Source of the DNA: Alkalibacterium olivapovliticus
GTDB taxonomy: Bacteria > Bacillota > Bacilli > Lactobacillales > Carnobacteriaceae_A
Length of the DNA stretch: 64,000 bases
Reading direction: 5' to 3'
Assembly: GCF_003003275.1 (NCBI RefSeq)
Contig: NZ_PVTO01000012.1
Location: 25,069-89,068, forward strand
Part shown: positions 1 to 8,550 of the stretch, one piece after another
Layout: the number at the start of each line of letters is the position of its first letter
How positions within the stretch are numbered: position 1 is the first letter of the stretch
Notes under the pieces: model-generated
The model's input: only the letters and a program-made list of their open reading frames with translations
Told to the model about the DNA's origin: nothing
Databases searched by the model: none
Made by a program: the position numbers and the translations under genes

Positions 1-4
1 TTGG

Positions 5-10
5 TACACT
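5..10 (+). promoter_or_regulatory. Probable extended -10 promoter element of uraA
   Basis: TACACT is preceded by TGG (TGn extension). The -35 region would lie outside the window. It is placed correctly to transcribe the PyrR-type leader that begins a few bases later. Confidence 0.4.
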
Positions 11-24
11 ATTTAAAGCAAAGC

Positions 25-189
25 TCCTTTAATTCTATCCCGAGAGGTAGAAAAGGATGGAAAAACGTCATATATCCAGTTGTTTACAAGACTAGACCAC
101 CTCTCTGAAGAAGAGTGGAGGCGTCAGTAAAAAAGTGGATTCCATCTTATCCTAAAGGTCCTTTTGCATAATGTAAAGGGCATTTTTTT
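25..189 (+). promoter_or_regulatory. PyrR-dependent transcription attenuator of the uracil permease gene
   Basis: Three mutually exclusive structures are visible. The anti-antiterminator pairs TCCTTT (25-30) with AAAGGA (52-57) and presents the loop ATCCCGAGAGGTA, which fits the known PyrR-binding consensus (UCCnGnGAGGY). The antiterminator pairs AAAAGGA (51-57) with TCCTTTT (159-165). The terminator pairs GTCCTTT (158-164) with AAAGGGC (175-181), followed by seven T (183-189). In the known mechanism PyrR with UMP stabilises the first hairpin, so the terminator forms when pyrimidines are plentiful. The pairings are seen; regulation by PyrR is inferred from the loop match. Confidence 0.88.
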
Positions 190-224
190 ATGCCCTGAAA
201 ACACAAAAGAGAGGGCGATTAGTT

Positions 225-1520
225 ATGGCAATACAGCAGAGACCATTGATTTTAGATGTGGAGGACAAACCGGCAGTAGTGAAAGGCTTATTTTTGAGTC
301 TTCAACACGTATTTGCCATGTTTGGTGCCACTATCCTAGTACCTATTTTACTTAATATGCCTGTTTCCGTCGCGCTGTTAGCCAGTGGAGTCGGAACGAT
401 CATATACCAGATTGCAACCAAAGCGAAAGTACCCGTCTACCTTGGGTCATCCTTTGCCTATATTGCCGCGATGCAAATCGCTATTGAGCAGATGGGCGGG
501 GACATCAGTGCGGCTCAGACAGGGGTCATCATGGTGGGATTAGTCTACATACTAATTGCGTGTGTAATCAAGTACACCGGAACAGCCTGGGTAGACAAAG
601 TTCTTCCGCCAATCGTCATCGGGCCCATGATTATTGTTATTGGTCTTGGACTGGCAGGGAATGCGGTCACGAGTGCCGGCCTAGTCATGGATTCTGACTG
701 GCGCACGATTTTCATAGCCATTGCTACATTCTTGATTACAGCTTTCGTGAATACAAATGGAAAAGGGTTCTTTAAAATCATCCCCTTCCTGACTGGGATC
801 GTTGGAGGGTACATCATTGCGATTCTCCTGGGAGTCGTTGACTTCACCCCGGTAATGGATGCCAACTGGTTCTCTTTACCGCAGTTTTATCTGCCATTTG
901 AAACCAATACATTTGACAACTACACCTTCTACTTCGGTCCTGAAACATGGGCACTGCTTCCAATCGTACTCGTAACAATTGCGGAACACATCGGAGATCA
1001 CTCGGTGCTGGGTAAAATATGTGACCGTGAATTTCTGAAAGAACCCGGACTACAGCGCACACTGATTGGTGACGGAGCGGCAACAGCTGTTTCAGCATTT
1101 TTCGGAGGGCCGGCAAATACGACATATGGAGAAAACACCGGAGTTATTGGGATGACACGTATCGCGTCTGTATCCGTTATTAGAAATGCGGCATTCATTG
1201 CCATTATCCTAAGCTTTATGGGTAAATTTACTGCTTTGATTTCTACTATACCCGGCGCAGTACTGGGGGGCATGTCTATACTGTTATACGGAGTCATCGC
1301 CAGTAACGGTCTGAAAGTCATGATTGAAGATAAAGTGGACTTCAATCAGTCGCGTAATCTGATCATTGCCAGCTCGATGCTGGTTGTCGGATTAGGTGGC
1401 GCAGTCATCGACATTGCGGGACTCGTTACGCTGTCCGGTACTGCATTAAGTGCTATCATAGGGGTTATCTTGAACCAGATTCTGCCGAGAGAAGAAGCAG
1501 ATTACCAACCGGAAGTTTAA
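225..1520 (+). CDS. uraA: Uracil permease (NCS2 family uracil:H+ symporter)
   Basis: Integral membrane protein of 431 residues that imports uracil for pyrimidine salvage. The sequence is almost entirely hydrophobic segments, consistent with the roughly 14 membrane spans of the NCS2/UraA fold. The stretch near residues 245-300 (TIAEHIGDHSVLG, then FFGGPANTTYGENTG) is the NCS2 substrate-site region, with the conserved Glu of AEHIGD and Glu of YGENTG. ATG start, with GAGAGGG upstream as ribosome site. It is a single-gene unit: a PyrR-type attenuator precedes it and a strong terminator follows at 1648-1702. Length is normal for the family. Uracil rather than another nucleobase is supported by the PyrR leader. 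Confidence 0.93.
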   Translation: MAIQQRPLILDVEDKPAVVKGLFLSLQHVFAMFGATILVPILLNMPVSVALLASGVGTIIYQIATKAKVPVYLGSSFAYIAAMQIAIEQMGGDISAAQTGVIMVGLVYILIACVIKYTGTAWVDKVLPPIVIGPMIIVIGLGLAGNAVTSAGLVMDSDWRTIFIAIATFLITAFVNTNGKGFFKIIPFLTGIVGGYIIAILLGVVDFTPVMDANWFSLPQFYLPFETNTFDNYTFYFGPETWALLPIVLVTIAEHIGDHSVLGKICDREFLKEPGLQRTLIGDGAATAVSAFFGGPANTTYGENTGVIGMTRIASVSVIRNAAFIAIILSFMGKFTALISTIPGAVLGGMSILLYGVIASNGLKVMIEDKVDFNQSRNLIIASSMLVVGLGGAVIDIAGLVTLSGTALSAIIGVILNQILPREEADYQPEV

Positions 1521-1647
1521 GAGAAGAACTGGTCGTACGGTTAACGCCGTATCTTCAATACAATAGGTACTGAACAGTCCAGTCTGCTTCTGATGGGGAT
1601 TTTGCAGACAGCACACGAATCAACTCTTCAGCGATTAAATACCATTA

Positions 1648-1702
1648 CAGCATCTTTGTTTAAGTCTGCATAATCAGCTTAGATAAAAGATGCTGTTTTT
1701 TT
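1648..1702 (+). terminator. Intrinsic terminator after uraA
   Basis: Perfect 10-bp stem CAGCATCTTT (1648-1657) with AAAGATGCTG (1686-1695), followed by seven T. The rest of the 345-bp gap between uraA and the malolactic gene contains no recognisable gene upstream of the promoter at 1722. Confidence 0.85.
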
Positions 1703-1721
1703 ATTATTTCATCTCAAGGTT

Positions 1722-1730
1722 TGGTATAGT
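1722..1730 (+). promoter_or_regulatory. Extended -10 promoter for the malolactic enzyme-fumarase unit
   Basis: TGG directly precedes TATAGT (1725-1730), an extended -10 pattern. No good -35 is seen, which is usual for extended -10 promoters. It lies 20 bp past the uraA terminator and about 30 bp before a strong ribosome site at 1757-1763. Confidence 0.5.
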
Positions 1731-1770
1731 AGGTTAATAATGGTGAGAACAAATACTGGAGGGCTATCTG

Positions 1771-1800
1771 ATGATGACTGGCTTATCTGAGAGGGACTGA
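1771..1800 (+). other. Nine-codon mini-ORF with strong ribosome site, overlapping the malolactic enzyme 5' end
   Basis: TGGAGGG (1757-1763) is correctly spaced before ATG ATG at 1771/1774. This frame reads MMTGLSERD and stops at 1798-1800. The malolactic reading frame (offset by one base) is open from 1791 and encodes family-like sequence from about 1800 but has no ATG/GTG/TTG before 1866. The mini-ORF may be the true 5' end of the enzyme gene separated by a single-base indel, or a translational coupling leader. Confidence 0.45.
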
Positions 1801-1865
1801 TTAACATAGAAAAGAACACGCCTTTAACGAATCCGTATCTAAACAAAGGAACAGCTTTTACAGTA

Positions 1866-3434
1866 GTGGGACGTGAAAAGTATGGCATGAATGGGCTGTT
1901 ACCATCCAGAGTCGAAACGATAGATGAGCAGGCAGACAGAGTGCTGGCTCAAGTCGATGAGCTGGCAGATGCCTATAATCAGCACCGGTTCTTGATGTCG
2001 ATCTACTCAACGAACCGAACACTATTTTTCAACGCAATAAGTCGGGATGTCAAAAAACTGCTGCCGGTTATTTATACGCCAACAATTGCTGAAGCAGTTA
2101 AGAAGTTCAGTCAGCATTACTTTAATCCTAAAGATGCTGTTTATTTATCAGTTAATGAGCCTGATCAAATCGAGCAGGTTTTAAAAAATGGAGCTGCCGA
2201 TTTATCCGAAGTGAAGCTGATGGTCATCACAGATGGAGAAGGCGTCTTAGGTATAGGTGACTGGGGAATCAACGGAGCAGCCATTTCGATCGGCAAATTG
2301 GCAGTGTACACTGTTGCTGCTGGGCTGGATCCTAGTGAAGTGCTGCCTATAGTGATCGATGCAGGGACAAATAATCAAGCTTTGCTGGATGCACCAAGTT
2401 ACCTTGGGCTCAAAGAGCAGAGGGTGCACGGTGAAGAATACCTCCACTATATTGACCAGTTTGTACAGACAGCTGCACGTCTATTTCCGAATGTCCTCTT
2501 TCACTGGGAAGACTTTGGAAGAGAGCATGCTGATGTGATTTTAAACACATACCGTCAGACGCTCTGCACGTTTAATGATGATATTCAGGGAACAGGGATC
2601 ATGATGGTCGCAGCATTGAACTCAGTTGTAAAAGTAACGGAAGCGCCTTTATCTGAGCACACTGTATTAATATTCGGAGCAGGGACTGCGGGTATTGGTA
2701 TCGCGGATACGATTTACAGTGAACTGGTGAATAAAGGCCTGGAAGCTGAAGAGGCAAAAAAACGCATTGTCTTATATGACCGATACGGATTGATCCACTC
2801 AGAACAGAAAGAACTGACTTCAGGGCAGAAACGATATGCTGTCGATAAAGACAGTCTAGCTAGTATCCCGGGGAATCTACTAGAAACGATTCATTTAATC
2901 AAGCCGACTGTACTGATTGGTTGTTCCGGTCAGACGGATGCGTTCAGTGAAGAAGTCGTTAAAGCGATGCAGACACACACCAATCGTCCAGCAATCTTCC
3001 CTATTTCAAATCCTTCAGAGTTAGCTGAAGCTAAAGCAGAGGATATCATCAAGTGGACCGATGGGAACGGCTTAGTTGTAACAGGGAGTCCAACAGAACC
3101 CATTGTCTATAAAGGAGTCACCTATCAGATAGGGCAGGCAAATAATGCACTGCTGTATCCAGGACTTGGACAGGGTCTGATCATCACCCGTGCCCATCAC
3201 GTGACAGATGGAATATTGCTGGCCGCGGCACACTCAGTAAATGAAATGCTGGATCTGAGCAAACCAGGAGAAGCCTTGCTGCCTGATGTAAGCAAACTGA
3301 GAGAAGTGTCTAAGCTTGTTGCTACTGCTGTCATCACAAAAGCAGTTGAAGACAAAGTCAGCAGAGTGCCCATAAAAGAACCAGCTGAAGCGGTTGAAGA
3401 GAGTATCTGGGAGCCTGTTTATAAGTCTGTTTAA
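1866..3434 (+). CDS. mleS: Malolactic enzyme / NAD-dependent malic enzyme, 5' end uncertain
   Basis: Decarboxylates L-malate, to lactate if malolactic or to pyruvate if malic. The order is N-terminal malic domain, then NAD-binding domain (FGAGTAGIGIAD near residue 278). TDGEGVLGIGDWG, VIDAGTN, HWEDFG and FNDDIQGTG match the malolactic clade better than SfcA-type malic enzymes (GIGDWG, not GLGDQG). The first canonical start is GTG 1866, but in-frame codons from about 1803 read ..NTPLTNPYLNKGTAFTVV, exactly the conserved family N-terminus, so the protein really begins near 1791-1806. There CTG 1797, ATT 1800 or ATA 1806 would be the start, or a one-base indel separates it from ATG 1771. The fumarase gene follows after 58 bp, suggesting fumarate to malate to lactate/pyruvate. 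Confidence 0.85.
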   Translation: MGREKYGMNGLLPSRVETIDEQADRVLAQVDELADAYNQHRFLMSIYSTNRTLFFNAISRDVKKLLPVIYTPTIAEAVKKFSQHYFNPKDAVYLSVNEPDQIEQVLKNGAADLSEVKLMVITDGEGVLGIGDWGINGAAISIGKLAVYTVAAGLDPSEVLPIVIDAGTNNQALLDAPSYLGLKEQRVHGEEYLHYIDQFVQTAARLFPNVLFHWEDFGREHADVILNTYRQTLCTFNDDIQGTGIMMVAALNSVVKVTEAPLSEHTVLIFGAGTAGIGIADTIYSELVNKGLEAEEAKKRIVLYDRYGLIHSEQKELTSGQKRYAVDKDSLASIPGNLLETIHLIKPTVLIGCSGQTDAFSEEVVKAMQTHTNRPAIFPISNPSELAEAKAEDIIKWTDGNGLVVTGSPTEPIVYKGVTYQIGQANNALLYPGLGQGLIITRAHHVTDGILLAAAHSVNEMLDLSKPGEALLPDVSKLREVSKLVATAVITKAVEDKVSRVPIKEPAEAVEESIWEPVYKSV

Positions 3435-3492
3435 CAGCTAGTTCTAAAAGTGTTTAATAACGTAATAAATTGATTTAAAAAGGCGGGGTAAC

Positions 3493-4854
3493 TTGAAAAA
3501 GAGAGTAGAAAAAGATGCATTCGGTGAAATTAGTGTACCAATGGAGCATAAATGGGGAGCACAGACTCAAAGGAGCCTAGGCAATTTTCCAATTGGAAAA
3601 GAACAAATGCCGATGGATCTGATATATGCCTACGTCATGATAAAAAAAGCGGCAGCGCTAACAAATGCTGAGTTGGGTCTGCTGTCTGCTGATAAAGCAG
3701 AAACGATTGCTTTAGTTTGTGACGCTATTCTTGAGGGCAAATGGGACAACGAATTTCCGCTGGCTGTCTGGCAGACGGGAAGTGGAACGCAGACAAATAT
3801 GAATGTGAATGAAGTGATTGCTCACCTGGCTAATGAAGAAAAGCCATTAAATGTTCATCCGAATGATGACGTCAATATGGGTCAGAGCACGAATGATACC
3901 TTTCCCACTGCTATGCAAATTGCAGGTGTCCTGCAGATCAAGGAACGCTTATTGCCAGTATTGACTGCTGTTCAGGAGACACTGAAAGAACTGGAAGACA
4001 AGTTTGCACACACAATCAAAATCGGACGGACTCATCTTCAAGATGCAACTCCGTTGACGTTTGGCCAGGAAATTAGTGGCTGGAGAGAAATGTTCCATCA
4101 GAATGAACTGATGATGAAACAGGTACTTGACCCTTTGCTTCGCCTGCCTCTTGGCGGGACGGCAGTAGGGACCGGACTCAATACGCATCCGGAATTTCCA
4201 TCCAGAGCGATAGACAAAATCAGTCAATATACAGAGGTGTCGTTTAAAGAAAGCCCCAATAAATTTCATGGCCTATCCAGTAAAGATGCTTTTGTTTTTG
4301 CGCATGGGGCTTTAAAAGCACTGGCAGCCAACGCAATGAAATGTGCGAACGACATCAGATGGCTGGCCAGCGGACCACGAAGCGGCTTAGGAGAAATTTC
4401 TATTCCGGCGAATGAACCAGGCAGTTCGATCATGCCGGGAAAAGTCAATCCGACTCAGGCAGAAGCACTGACGATGATCTGTGTGCAGGTGATGGGAAAT
4501 GACACGACGATAGGTGTTGCAGCGTCTCAAGGGAATTTCGAGCTGAACGTCTTTATGCCGGTGATTGCGTATAATTTTCTGCAGAGCATCACCTTACTAA
4601 GTGACAGTTTAGACTTGTTCAATGAAAAATGCTTAAAAGGGCTCACAGTTGAAGAAGAAAGAATGAACCAGCTTGTCGAGCAGTCTCTCATGCTTGTAAC
4701 GGCCTTGTCGCCTAAGATAGGTTATGACAAAGCGAGCCAGATTGCCAAAAAAGCACATGAAGAAAAGCTGACACTGAAAGAAGCTGCTGTCCAGATGGGT
4801 ATACTGACGGAAGATGAATTTGATACTTATGTAGATCCAAGGAAAATGGTTTAA
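3493..4854 (+). CDS. fumC: Class II fumarate hydratase
   Basis: Reversible hydration of fumarate to L-malate in the cytosol; iron-independent homotetramer. The family signature GSSIMPGKVNPTQAEA is near residues 316-331, and earlier conserved blocks SGTQTNMNVNEV and GRTHLQDATPLTFGQE are present. The 453-residue length is typical for bacterial class II enzymes. Start is TTG, with AGGCGGGG as ribosome site. It lies directly downstream of the malolactic/malic gene with no terminator between, so the two are probably co-transcribed and would convert fumarate (for example from aspartate or arginine metabolism) to malate and then onwards. There is no malate permease gene alongside. Confidence 0.95.
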   Translation: MKKRVEKDAFGEISVPMEHKWGAQTQRSLGNFPIGKEQMPMDLIYAYVMIKKAAALTNAELGLLSADKAETIALVCDAILEGKWDNEFPLAVWQTGSGTQTNMNVNEVIAHLANEEKPLNVHPNDDVNMGQSTNDTFPTAMQIAGVLQIKERLLPVLTAVQETLKELEDKFAHTIKIGRTHLQDATPLTFGQEISGWREMFHQNELMMKQVLDPLLRLPLGGTAVGTGLNTHPEFPSRAIDKISQYTEVSFKESPNKFHGLSSKDAFVFAHGALKALAANAMKCANDIRWLASGPRSGLGEISIPANEPGSSIMPGKVNPTQAEALTMICVQVMGNDTTIGVAASQGNFELNVFMPVIAYNFLQSITLLSDSLDLFNEKCLKGLTVEEERMNQLVEQSLMLVTALSPKIGYDKASQIAKKAHEEKLTLKEAAVQMGILTEDEFDTYVDPRKMV

Positions 4855-4911
4855 CTGAAAATAGAGCAAGTCTCTGAAAAAAGGATTATAGATGTAGATA
4901 GTGGACTAGAA

Positions 4912-4940
4912 TTGTAGTGTCATGCTGTCCGTAGTATACT
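4912..4940 (+). promoter_or_regulatory. Sigma-A-type promoter for the RsmC-like methyltransferase
   Basis: TTGTAG (4912-4917), a 17-bp spacer, then TATACT (4935-4940); 37 bp upstream of the start codon. Confidence 0.7.
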
Positions 4941-4977
4941 AAGAATAAGGATTAACTTAAAAAAGAGGGTACTAAAT

Positions 4978-5583
4978 ATGACTGATCACTATTTTACATC
5001 TAAACCGAACGCTGAAAAAGATGAAAAAGAGATAAACGCGACACTCAAAGGCAATGACCTGAGGTTTATTACGGATGCAGGTGTCTTTTCGAAAGACCGC
5101 GTGGATTTTGGTTCACAGGTCATGATCGAATCGATCGAGGATTCCTGTTTTCCTAATAAGAGAGTGCTGGATGTTGGCTGCGGATACGGACCTGTTGGTT
5201 TATCTTTGGGAAAAGCCAATCCGACACTGGACATCGATATGATCGATGTGAATGAGCGCGCACTGGAACTGGCTAAAAAGAATGCGAGCCTGAATGGAAT
5301 AGATAATGTGTCCATATTCGTATCGTCCATCTATGAGCAGGTCAAAAAAGAAGATTACGGGGTAATTATTTCTAACCCGCCAATCAGGGCAGGGAAAGAG
5401 ACTGTCCATAAAATAATCATAGACGCAAAGGACCATTTGGTCGAAGGAGGTATACTCATTATTGTCATACAAAGGAAGCAAGGCGCACCAAGTGCCAAAA
5501 AGGTAATGGAAGAGACTTATGGGAATGTCGTTAGAATAGCTCTGGACAAAGGGTACTGGGTACTACAATCACGAAAAAACTAA
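4978..5583 (+). CDS. ybxB: RsmC/YbxB-like class I rRNA methyltransferase
   Basis: SAM-dependent methyltransferase of the MTS (small domain) family, probably acting on guanine N2 in 16S rRNA like RsmC. SAM-binding motif I is VLDVGCGYGPVGL (about residues 63-75) and the catalytic NPPI motif is in SNPPIRAGKE (about residues 138-147), characteristic of N-methylation of an exocyclic amine. At 201 residues it is the short single-domain form of Firmicutes, lacking the N-terminal half of E. coli RsmC. In Bacillus its orthologue ybxB sits immediately before rpoB; here more than 8 kb of sugar genes separate the two. ATG start with AAGAGGG ribosome site. The exact target base is not visible from the sequence. 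Confidence 0.85.
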   Translation: MTDHYFTSKPNAEKDEKEINATLKGNDLRFITDAGVFSKDRVDFGSQVMIESIEDSCFPNKRVLDVGCGYGPVGLSLGKANPTLDIDMIDVNERALELAKKNASLNGIDNVSIFVSSIYEQVKKEDYGVIISNPPIRAGKETVHKIIIDAKDHLVEGGILIIVIQRKQGAPSAKKVMEETYGNVVRIALDKGYWVLQSRKN

Positions 5584-5632
5584 AAGTAGTAAAAATTTAT
5601 GGTAAGTCAAAAAGATATTTATAGTCTAATAG

Positions 5633-5669
5633 CCATTTCAATTCGGTTTTTTCTGCTGAGTTGGAATGG
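5633..5669 (+). other. 12-bp hairpin between the methyltransferase gene and the PTS locus
   Basis: CCATTTCAATTC (5633-5644) pairs with GAGTTGGAATGG (5658-5669) over 12 positions if G-U pairs are allowed. No clear T-run follows, so it is a weak terminator at best. It marks the left edge of the AT-rich block. The remaining gap to 5821 holds no obvious promoter I would defend. Confidence 0.4.
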
Positions 5670-5820
5670 TATTTAATTTACAAAAGTTTAAAGTGGATTT
5701 TATAGTGCCCACTTCAATAACATTCAATAAGTTGTTGCAATTTTATGTCGTTCAACAGTTTCGAAGAAAGGTTTAGACTATGTATATAGTGATAGTGCTT
5801 ACAAAGGAGGAGGGACAGTT

Positions 5821-7743
5821 TTGAAGAAGAGACAAGTTACATTACACGAGTTACTAAAAAAGAATATAGGATATAAAACGATAAGGTACTACTCACATTA
5901 CTTGAATGTCTCTGAAAGAACAATTCACACAGATTTAAAGACTTTAAATAGCTATTTTGAAAAAGAAGGATATGTTTTGGTAAAAAAACCTTCTGCAGGT
6001 ATAAAATTGGTTAAAGATAAAGAAAATCCAGAAAATAGAGTACCAGATTGTGAAAGTAATGAATTTAGTCCTATGGTTAGAAGAAGAAAGATGCTCCATA
6101 TGCTAATATTTAAGAACGAAATATTAACATATGAATCTATGTCAGAAATGTTTCACGTCAGTCAGTCATCGATAAATAGCGATATTAAATATATTAATAA
6201 CCTTTTGAGCAAAGATGCAAATATCCAACTTACTAGCGATGCTAAGGGAACTCGTTTAATTGCGAAAGAGAGTCAGATTCAATCAGCTCAAATTACGTTC
6301 AACCACTGGATTATAAATGAAAGTGAAGGCTATATTAATGAAAATGATTTTGAAAAAAACAAAGAAATATTATCAGAATATTACGGAGAAGATATTGTAA
6401 ATGCTTGTAGCAGAGTGTTGTACGAGTATATAACCAGGGATGCTAATGCAATAGGAGAGCACTATGTTTTTAATATACTAAATGTTCTTATGGTGTTGGT
6501 TCATAGATCAATTTTCGGGGAACATATAGAAGGTGAATTTGAAAACCATACTACAGCTGATTCAGATTATTACAACGGTGCGGAACAATTACTAGATAAG
6601 CTGTCTTTAAGATTAAATTTTGAAATTTCATCGAGCGATCTTATATATCTATCTAGCCATCTACTCTCTAATAAGTTTGAATTAATATCTAATCAGGAGC
6701 ATTTTGATTATCTTGCTGAAGAAGTAATAGCAAAAGTAGGCAAACTTGTTGATATTGATTTAAGTAAAGATGAGCAATTATTCGAAAATCTCAAAAAACA
6801 TATTCCTCCTATGGTTTATAGACTGAGAAGAGGCTTCTTGCTAAAAAATCCTTTTGTACATCAAATAAAAAGAGAGTATTCAGTCTTATTCAATTTAGTT
6901 TGGGTAACTTTCTCTGATTATGCAAATGAATTGAACATCAAATTTAATGAGGATGAAGTCGGGTTTTTATCCATTCATTTTCAATCAGCGATTGAACGCT
7001 CTAGAGTTAGCAAAAAAATACTTGTAGTATGTCCAACTGGAGTCGCGACCTCTGAGCTGCTAGTTAATAGGATATCGAATATATTACCATCTTTTACAAC
7101 AGTAAAAGTTGCTTCTATTAGAGAAATGACTGACATGCATCTTGAAGATATCGATCTTATAATATCTACAGTAGATATAGACGTAGATGAGGTTAAGCTA
7201 GTGGTTGTCTCTCCTTTGTTGAGTAATGAGGATGTACAGAACATACAAAGTATTTTTAATGATGAATTTGTTTTAAGTAAGGACTTTGATAAGAATAATA
7301 TTAAGTTGAACAACATCATCCCTTATCTGCAGAAAGAATTTCTTTATTTGGGTACTAATTACAATAAAAGAGAAGACTGCCTAAAAGAAATTTGTAAAGG
7401 CTTACTGGATAAAAAAATTATAGATTCTGACTTTTTGGAAAGTGTTTTGAGGAGAGAACAAATTAGTGGTACTGATTTACCTACTGGTGTAGCGATTCCA
7501 CATGGAAGTCCGAAATTTGTAAAGAAAACTAGAGTAGTATTTATAGTGAACAATAAGTCGATTAAATGGTGCCAGCATTCAGTTAAGTTGATAATATTAA
7601 TTTGTGTAGCTGAGAAGGATATAAAAAAAATAAAAGATATACTCTCAGACATATATCAAATTGTTAAATCATCAGATTTTGTCACTTTAATTCAAAATGT
7701 AGAAGATAAAGATGATTTCTTGAATGTGCTAAAAGGAGAATGA
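5821..7743 (+). CDS. PRD-domain PTS regulator (BglG/MtlR-like transcriptional activator)
   Basis: 640-residue regulator of sugar uptake. Order of domains: HTH (1-60), second Mga/HTH-like domain (about 92-150), PRD1 (about 170-290), PRD2 (about 300-395), EIIB-like domain with Cys404 in VVCPTGVAT, and EIIA (fructose/mannitol type) with His561 in VAIPHG. Candidate phospho-histidines in the PRDs are His214, His280, His347 and His386. This layout is that of DNA-binding MtlR/LicR-type activators rather than short RNA-binding antiterminators. Phosphorylation by HPr and the EII proteins encoded downstream would tune activity. Start TTG with GGAGGAGGGA ribosome site. The stop overlaps the next gene region. 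Codon use is far more AT-rich than that of nearby rpoB. Confidence 0.9.
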   Translation: MKKRQVTLHELLKKNIGYKTIRYYSHYLNVSERTIHTDLKTLNSYFEKEGYVLVKKPSAGIKLVKDKENPENRVPDCESNEFSPMVRRRKMLHMLIFKNEILTYESMSEMFHVSQSSINSDIKYINNLLSKDANIQLTSDAKGTRLIAKESQIQSAQITFNHWIINESEGYINENDFEKNKEILSEYYGEDIVNACSRVLYEYITRDANAIGEHYVFNILNVLMVLVHRSIFGEHIEGEFENHTTADSDYYNGAEQLLDKLSLRLNFEISSSDLIYLSSHLLSNKFELISNQEHFDYLAEEVIAKVGKLVDIDLSKDEQLFENLKKHIPPMVYRLRRGFLLKNPFVHQIKREYSVLFNLVWVTFSDYANELNIKFNEDEVGFLSIHFQSAIERSRVSKKILVVCPTGVATSELLVNRISNILPSFTTVKVASIREMTDMHLEDIDLIISTVDIDVDEVKLVVVSPLLSNEDVQNIQSIFNDEFVLSKDFDKNNIKLNNIIPYLQKEFLYLGTNYNKREDCLKEICKGLLDKKIIDSDFLESVLRREQISGTDLPTGVAIPHGSPKFVKKTRVVFIVNNKSIKWCQHSVKLIILICVAEKDIKKIKDILSDIYQIVKSSDFVTLIQNVEDKDDFLNVLKGE

Positions 7744-7745
7744 AA

Positions 7746-8201
7746 ATGGAAAATTCTATTGATAATATAATTTCAAAAGATTTAATTAAACTGGATCTTA
7801 ATGCTAAATCAAAACAGGAGGTGATTGGGTGGATTGTTGATGCAGCAAGAGGAAAAGATTATCTTAATGACATCACTGAGTTTAAAAAATCAGTAATGAG
7901 TAGAGAAGAGGGTATGCCAACTGCAATAGGTTATAGTGTGGCCATTCCTCATGGAAAAGATAATTCAGTACAAAAACCATTTGTAGGATTTGTGAGAACA
8001 AATGAAGAATTTGTATGGACAGAGAATTATGAAGAAAAAGTACAGTTGGTTTTTTTAATAGGGGTTCCGGTAGAAAACGAAAATAATATCCATCTGAAAT
8101 TCATTTCATTACTAAGTAAAAAGTTACTTGATGAAGAATTTAGAGATTCACTTTTAAGTTCAGATGATCTTAATGAAGTTTATGACATACTAAATTCATA
8201 A
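7746..8201 (+). CDS. PTS EIIA component, fructose/mannitol type
   Basis: Cytoplasmic phosphocarrier that takes phosphate from HPr and passes it to EIIB. The active His69 lies in SVAIPHGKD, the family motif. About 151 residues is the usual length of a free-standing EIIA-Fru domain. I chose ATG 7746 because AGGAG (7734-7738) is 7 bases upstream; the in-frame ATG at 7740, which overlaps the regulator stop codon, would be only 1-2 bases from it. It is the first of three separate EII polypeptides (A, B, C) for one sugar. The short spacing shows co-transcription with the regulator. Confidence 0.9.
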   Translation: MENSIDNIISKDLIKLDLNAKSKQEVIGWIVDAARGKDYLNDITEFKKSVMSREEGMPTAIGYSVAIPHGKDNSVQKPFVGFVRTNEEFVWTENYEEKVQLVFLIGVPVENENNIHLKFISLLSKKLLDEEFRDSLLSSDDLNEVYDILNS

Positions 8202-8219
8202 AAAACAAGGAGGAAAATT

Positions 8220-8537
8220 ATGAAAATTGTTGCCGTTTCAGCTTGTCCAACCGGTGTTGCGCATACATATATGGCGCAGGAAGCTATTGAAAAAGAATGT
8301 AAAAAAAGAGGATACGATATTAAAGTAGAAACTCAGGGAAGCATGGGTATTGAAAATGAATTAGAACAAATTGAGATAGACGATGCTGATGTATTGATAT
8401 TGGCCGTTTCTATTGGTATAGAAGGTGAAGAGAGATTTGAAGTGAAAGAGCAGGAAGGAAAAGTATTACAAATAGATCCTGGAGAAGCTATAAAGCACCC
8501 TTCAAAAGTAATTGATGATGCTGAAAAAATAAAATAG
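8220..8537 (+). CDS. PTS EIIB component, fructose type
   Basis: Cytoplasmic phosphocysteine carrier of 105 residues. The motif SACPTGVAHTYMAQ near the N-terminus is diagnostic of the fructose-family EIIB, with Cys9 as phosphorylation site. It receives phosphate from the EIIA encoded 18 bp upstream and delivers it to sugar bound by EIIC. AGGAGG upstream gives a good ribosome site. The sugar cannot be fixed from EIIB alone; the fructose family also covers mannosylglycerate and other fructose-like substrates. Confidence 0.92.
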   Translation: MKIVAVSACPTGVAHTYMAQEAIEKECKKRGYDIKVETQGSMGIENELEQIEIDDADVLILAVSIGIEGEERFEVKEQEGKVLQIDPGEAIKHPSKVIDDAEKIK

Positions 8538-8550
8538 GAGGATAAAATCT

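Noticed and set aside
5821..7743. Interpreting the regulator as an RNA-binding antiterminator (LicT/SacY type)
   Set aside because: It is 640 residues with HTH, EIIB and EIIA domains and no CAT domain; no RAT-like site overlapping a terminator was seen upstream.
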